Shown piece by piece: positions 60,560 to 64,000 of a DNA stretch of 64,000 nucleotides. Each line of letters starts with the position of its first letter. Positions within the stretch are counted from its first letter, which is position 1. Source of the stretch: Alphaproteobacteria bacterium (GTDB lineage: Bacteria; Myxococcota_A; UBA796; CAJQPC01); assembly GCA_020632795.1 (NCBI GenBank), contig JACKEV010000007.1, positions 62,001 to 126,000 on the forward strand, read 5' to 3'. The notes under the pieces are model-generated. The model was given only the letters and a program-made list of their open reading frames with translations. It did no database searches and had not been told where the DNA came from. Made by a program: the position numbers and the translations under genes.

Positions 60560-63500
60560 GGGGCCTCCACCAGGGCGGCGACCCGGGCGGCGACGATGCG
60601 GTAGAGCACCGGCACCACCAGCAGGGTCAGCAGGGTGGAGGACAGGAGGCCCGCGATCACCGTGAGCGCCAGGGGCTGCTGGATCTCCGCGCCCGCGCCG
60701 AAGCCCAGGGAGAGCGGCAGCAGGCCGAGCACCGTGGTGGCGGTGGTGATGAGGATGGGGCGCAGCCGGGCGCGGCCCGCCGAGAGCAACGCCTCGTCGA
60801 GGTCGGCGCCCTCCGCGCGGCTCCGGTTGATCCGGTCCACCAGCACGATCGCGTTGTTGACCACCATGCCGGCGAGCACGATGAAGCCGATGAACACGAC
60901 GACGCTGAGGCTGGTCCCGGTCAGCAGCAGGGCCGGCACCACCCCCACCGCCGCCAGGGGCACGGCGAACAGGATGACGAAGGGGTGGACGAGGCTCTCG
61001 AAGGTGCTCGCCATGATGACGTAGACCAGGAACACCGCCAGCAGCAGCGCGAAGGACAGGGAGCGCAGGCTGCGCTGCATCTCCAGGGTCTGCCCGGCCA
61101 CCCGGAAGTCGTAGCCCTCGGGGAACTCCAGCCCCGACAGCGCCCGGGTGACGACCGCGTCGGTGGACGCGAGGTCGAGCCCGTCGAGGTTGGCGGTGAT
61201 CACCGCACCGCGCTGCTGGTCGATCCGCCGGATCTCGGAGGGGCCCTCGGCGGACTCCAGGCGGGCGACGGCGGTGAGGGGGATGGGCGGATCCAGGCGC
61301 GGGTTGACGTTGATGCGGGCGAGGTCCTCGACGCTCTCCCGGTCCCGCTCGATCAGGCGCACCACGAGGTCCACCTTGCGCTCGCCGCGGGAGAGCCGGC
61401 TGGCCTCGGCGCCCTGGATCTTGTCCCGCAGGGCCTGGGCGACCGAGGCGGTGGTCAGGCCGAAGCGCTCGATCTGGCGGCGATCGTAGCGGATGCGGAC
61501 CTCGGGGTAGCCGGGCACCAGGGAGCTCTTGACGTCCCGCAGGCCGGGGGCGTCGGTCAAGCGCGCCACGGCCGCGTCGGAGAGGCGGCGCAGGGTGTCC
61601 AGCTCGGTGCCGGTGAGCACGACCTCGACGGGGGTGCGGAAGGTGAACAGCGCCGGGGGCACGACGTTGACCTCGACGTCGGGGTCGGCCGCCAGCAGCG
61701 CGCGCACGTCATGGATGACCGCGCGCTCCAGGGTCTCGGGGTCGGCGGAGGGGCTGAGCTGCACGAGCATGCGGGCGCTGTGCTCGCCCTCGTCGGGGCG
61801 GGCGTCGGCCCGGCCCTCGCTGCCGATCGCCGAGTAGACCCGCGCCACCCCGTCGACCGCCCCGACCTCGGCCTCCAGCCGGGACATGACCGCGACGGTG
61901 CGGTCCAGCGGCGTGCCCACGGGCAGCGCCAGCTCCACGGTGAACCGCCCCTGATGGACCTCCGGGATGAGCACCCGTCCGGTCAGCCCCATGCCCATCA
62001 GGGCGAGGACCAGCGCGACCGACGCCCCCACCAGCACCCCGCCGGGGCGGGCCATCGCGCCGCTCAGCAGCTCCGGGTAGCGCGCCGCGAGGCGGTCGTA
62101 GGCCCGCCCGAAGCCCTCGGCCAGCCCCAGCGCGACGCGGTGGGCGCCGAAGGCCACCGGGCGCCCCGCCCACACGACCAGCCGCCCGCCCAGGGCCGCC
62201 CCGAGCAGGAGGAGGTTGCCGAAGGCCTCCATCGGGAGGCGCAGGGCGAAGCGCAGCAGCGCGTAGGGCAGGACGAGCCAGCGCAGGCCGCCCCGCGCTC
62301 GGGCTTGCGCCACGCTGTCCTTCAGCTCGGCCCAGGCAGGGAAGCGCTGCCCCCTGGAGAGGTCCCTGAGCCCCACGGCGTCGCGGGACAGCCGCAGCTC
62401 CCGGGCGGCCAGCATGGGCACGAAGAACAGCGCCACCAGCAGCGAGGCCAGCAGCGAGACCACCACCGCCAGGGCCAGGTCGCCGAAGACCTGCCCGGCC
62501 ACGCCCTCCACGAACACGATGGGCAGGAACACCGCCACGGTGGTGAGGGTGCTGGCGGTGACCGCCGCAGCGACCTCGCGCACGCCGGCCACCGCCGCGT
62601 CCTTCCGCGAGGCGCCCTGCTCCCGGTAGACCTGGATGGCCTCCAGCACCACGACGGCGTTGTCCACGAGCATGCCCACGCCCAGGGCCAGCCCGCCCAG
62701 GGACATGAGGTTGAGGGACACGCCGCCCAGGTACATGGGGGCGAAGGCGCAGATCACCGAGATGGGGATCGCGGTGGCGATGATGGAGGTGGCCCGAAGG
62801 TCCCGCAGGAACAGGAAGAGGATGATGACCGCCAGCCAGCCGCCCAGCACGGCGGTGGAGCGCAGGTTGGCGACGGCCTCCTCGATGAACTGCGCCTGGT
62901 CGTCGAGCACCGCGAAGGTGACCGCGTCGGGCAGGCGTTCGGCGAGGGTGGGCGGGCCCTTCATCCACTCGGGCATGCCCTCGGCGGCGGGCTCCGGAGG
63001 GCCGCGCGCGGACGCCGGGTCCCCCAGCCAGGCCTTCACCCGGGCGGCGACGGTGACGATGTTGGCGTCGGCCTCCTTGAAGACCTCCATCTCCACGGCC
63101 TCGCGGCCGTCGAGGTGGGAGACGACCTCGCGGTCCTTGAAGGTCTCGCGCACGTCGGCCAGCTCGCCGATGGGGATGGTCACCCCGTCGGAGCGCACGA
63201 CCTCCAGACCGGCGATCTCCTCGACCGTGGTCAGCTCGTTCAGCGTGCGCAGCAGGTACTCGGTGTCGCCCTCGCGGATCGAGCCGCCGGCCAGGTTGAC
63301 GTTCTCGTTGACCAGGGTGCTGCGGACCTGGTCCAGGGTGACCCCCCGGGCGGCCAGCCAGTCCTCGCGCACCTCGACGAGCACCTGGCGCTCCAGACCG
63401 CCCCGGACCCGCACGGCCGCGACCCCGTCGAGACCCTCCAGGTCGCGCTTGATCTCCTCCTCGGCCAGCTCGCGCAGCAGGAACAGCGCGGCGGCACCCT

Positions 63501-63999
63501 CGGGGGCATCCTCTGCTGAAGGGTCGATGGACAGGGCGATCCGGAGGATCGGGTCGAGCGAGGGGTCGTAGCTGAGGATCAGCGGGCGCCCCACGCCCTC
63601 GGAGAGCCAGGTGGTCTGGAGCCGCTCCCGCACCGACTGGGCGGCGCTGGACATGTCGGTGCCCCAGTTGAACTCCAGCACCACGTCCGAGCTCTCCGCC
63701 CGGGACCGGGACTCGATGGAGACCAGGCCGTCGACGGTGGACAGGGCCTCCTCGACGGGGCGGCTGACCTGGGACTCGACCTCCTGGGGGGCGGCCCCGG
63801 CGTACTCGGTGCGGACGGTGAGCGTGGGGTAGCTCAGGTCCGGCATGAGGTTCAGGGGGAGCTGGTTGTAGGAGACGAAGCCGAAGACCGCCGCCGCGAT
63901 GAAGATCATCAGCACGGCGATCGGCCGGGACACCACCAGCTCGAACAGGCCCCCCTCGGGGGGCGGCGCGGGGGCAGGGGTCGGGCCGTTGTCGGTCAT
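60556..63999 (-). CDS. RND efflux transporter (AcrB/HAE1 family), first copy
   Basis: 1147 residues from an ATG at 63999 at the window edge. It is longer than usual because of an inserted segment of about 120 residues after the first six-helix bundle (about 560-670, with hydrophobic stretches). Motifs G-G-L-A-L-G-V-G-M-L-V-D-N-A-V-V-V-L-E and A-G-M-V-V-N-N-A-I-V-L-V-D are as expected. A Pro-rich leader of about 15 residues precedes the first helix. Substrates may be drugs, lipids or metals; the acidic positions do not settle this. The periplasmic adaptor gene would be expected beyond the right edge. Confidence 0.88.
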   Translation of the reverse strand: MTDNGPTPAPAPPPEGGLFELVVSRPIAVLMIFIAAAVFGFVSYNQLPLNLMPDLSYPTLTVRTEYAGAAPQEVESQVSRPVEEALSTVDGLVSIESRSRAESSDVVLEFNWGTDMSSAAQSVRERLQTTWLSEGVGRPLILSYDPSLDPILRIALSIDPSAEDAPEGAAALFLLRELAEEEIKRDLEGLDGVAAVRVRGGLERQVLVEVREDWLAARGVTLDQVRSTLVNENVNLAGGSIREGDTEYLLRTLNELTTVEEIAGLEVVRSDGVTIPIGELADVRETFKDREVVSHLDGREAVEMEVFKEADANIVTVAARVKAWLGDPASARGPPEPAAEGMPEWMKGPPTLAERLPDAVTFAVLDDQAQFIEEAVANLRSTAVLGGWLAVIILFLFLRDLRATSIIATAIPISVICAFAPMYLGGVSLNLMSLGGLALGVGMLVDNAVVVLEAIQVYREQGASRKDAAVAGVREVAAAVTASTLTTVAVFLPIVFVEGVAGQVFGDLALAVVVSLLASLLVALFFVPMLAARELRLSRDAVGLRDLSRGQRFPAWAELKDSVAQARARGGLRWLVLPYALLRFALRLPMEAFGNLLLLGAALGGRLVVWAGRPVAFGAHRVALGLAEGFGRAYDRLAARYPELLSGAMARPGGVLVGASVALVLALMGMGLTGRVLIPEVHQGRFTVELALPVGTPLDRTVAVMSRLEAEVGAVDGVARVYSAIGSEGRADARPDEGEHSARMLVQLSPSADPETLERAVIHDVRALLAADPDVEVNVVPPALFTFRTPVEVVLTGTELDTLRRLSDAAVARLTDAPGLRDVKSSLVPGYPEVRIRYDRRQIERFGLTTASVAQALRDKIQGAEASRLSRGERKVDLVVRLIERDRESVEDLARINVNPRLDPPIPLTAVARLESAEGPSEIRRIDQQRGAVITANLDGLDLASTDAVVTRALSGLEFPEGYDFRVAGQTLEMQRSLRSLSFALLLAVFLVYVIMASTFESLVHPFVILFAVPLAAVGVVPALLLTGTSLSVVVFIGFIVLAGMVVNNAIVLVDRINRSRAEGADLDEALLSAGRARLRPILITTATTVLGLLPLSLGFGAGAEIQQPLALTVIAGLLSSTLLTLLVVPVLYRIVAARVAALVEAP

Positions 64000-64000
64000 G

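Overview
The window is a very GC-rich (about 70% or more) bacterial chromosome segment. Gene content points to Myxococcota or a related deltaproteobacterial-type lineage: a protein with a MYXO-CTERM-like tail, several lipoproteins built from Asp/Cys-rich DCDD (MopE-type) metal-binding repeats and FG-GAP repeats, a Ser/Thr kinase facing a PP2C phosphatase, and many lipobox proteins. The assignment rests on gene content only.

Layout. 1-5.2 kb: a cut-off exported protein, a methyltransferase-like protein, a ferritin-like lipoprotein, a cupin, and an NmrA-type oxidoreductase divergent from a LysR regulator with a palindromic operator between them. 5.2-11.5 kb: zinc-ribbon Ser/Thr kinase, PP2C phosphatase, sugar-nucleotide transferase and priA. 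11.6-29.1 kb: a cell-surface region with an FG-GAP lipoprotein, a small winged-helix regulator, a collagen-repeat PhoX-like lipoprotein followed by a diheme lipoprotein, an OmpR-ATPase-TPR regulator divergent from a small lipoprotein, a cobalamin-binding radical SAM enzyme, two tandem DCDD/FG-GAP lipoproteins and a porin. 29.2-35.8 kb: a caspase-like (clan CD) protein, a lipoprotein hydrolase and the MYXO-CTERM-like repeat protein.

35.8-37.6 kb is the most unusual stretch. A TROVE/Ro60 gene is preceded, on the same strand, by an RNA gene that folds as a complete tRNA-Gly(UCC) once a 70-nt insert in its anticodon stem is removed. The position next to Ro60 suggests a Y RNA of the tRNA-mimicking (YrlA) kind, but the intact anticodon arm makes it odd.

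37.8-46.5 kb: a DUF58 - transglutaminase - MoxR - TPR gene set interrupted by a visibly lower-GC XRE/ImmA-like plus PIN-like pair. 46.5-53.3 kb: a modular peptidoglycan hydrolase, a group II intron with its reverse transcriptase that appears to sit inside the hydrolase terminator, and an L,D-transpeptidase-like protein. 53.3-64 kb: a clostripain-like lipoprotein, a LysR regulator with an NTF2-like exported protein, and a tightly coupled efflux operon of two RND pumps and a TolC-like channel. The operon runs in from beyond the right edge.
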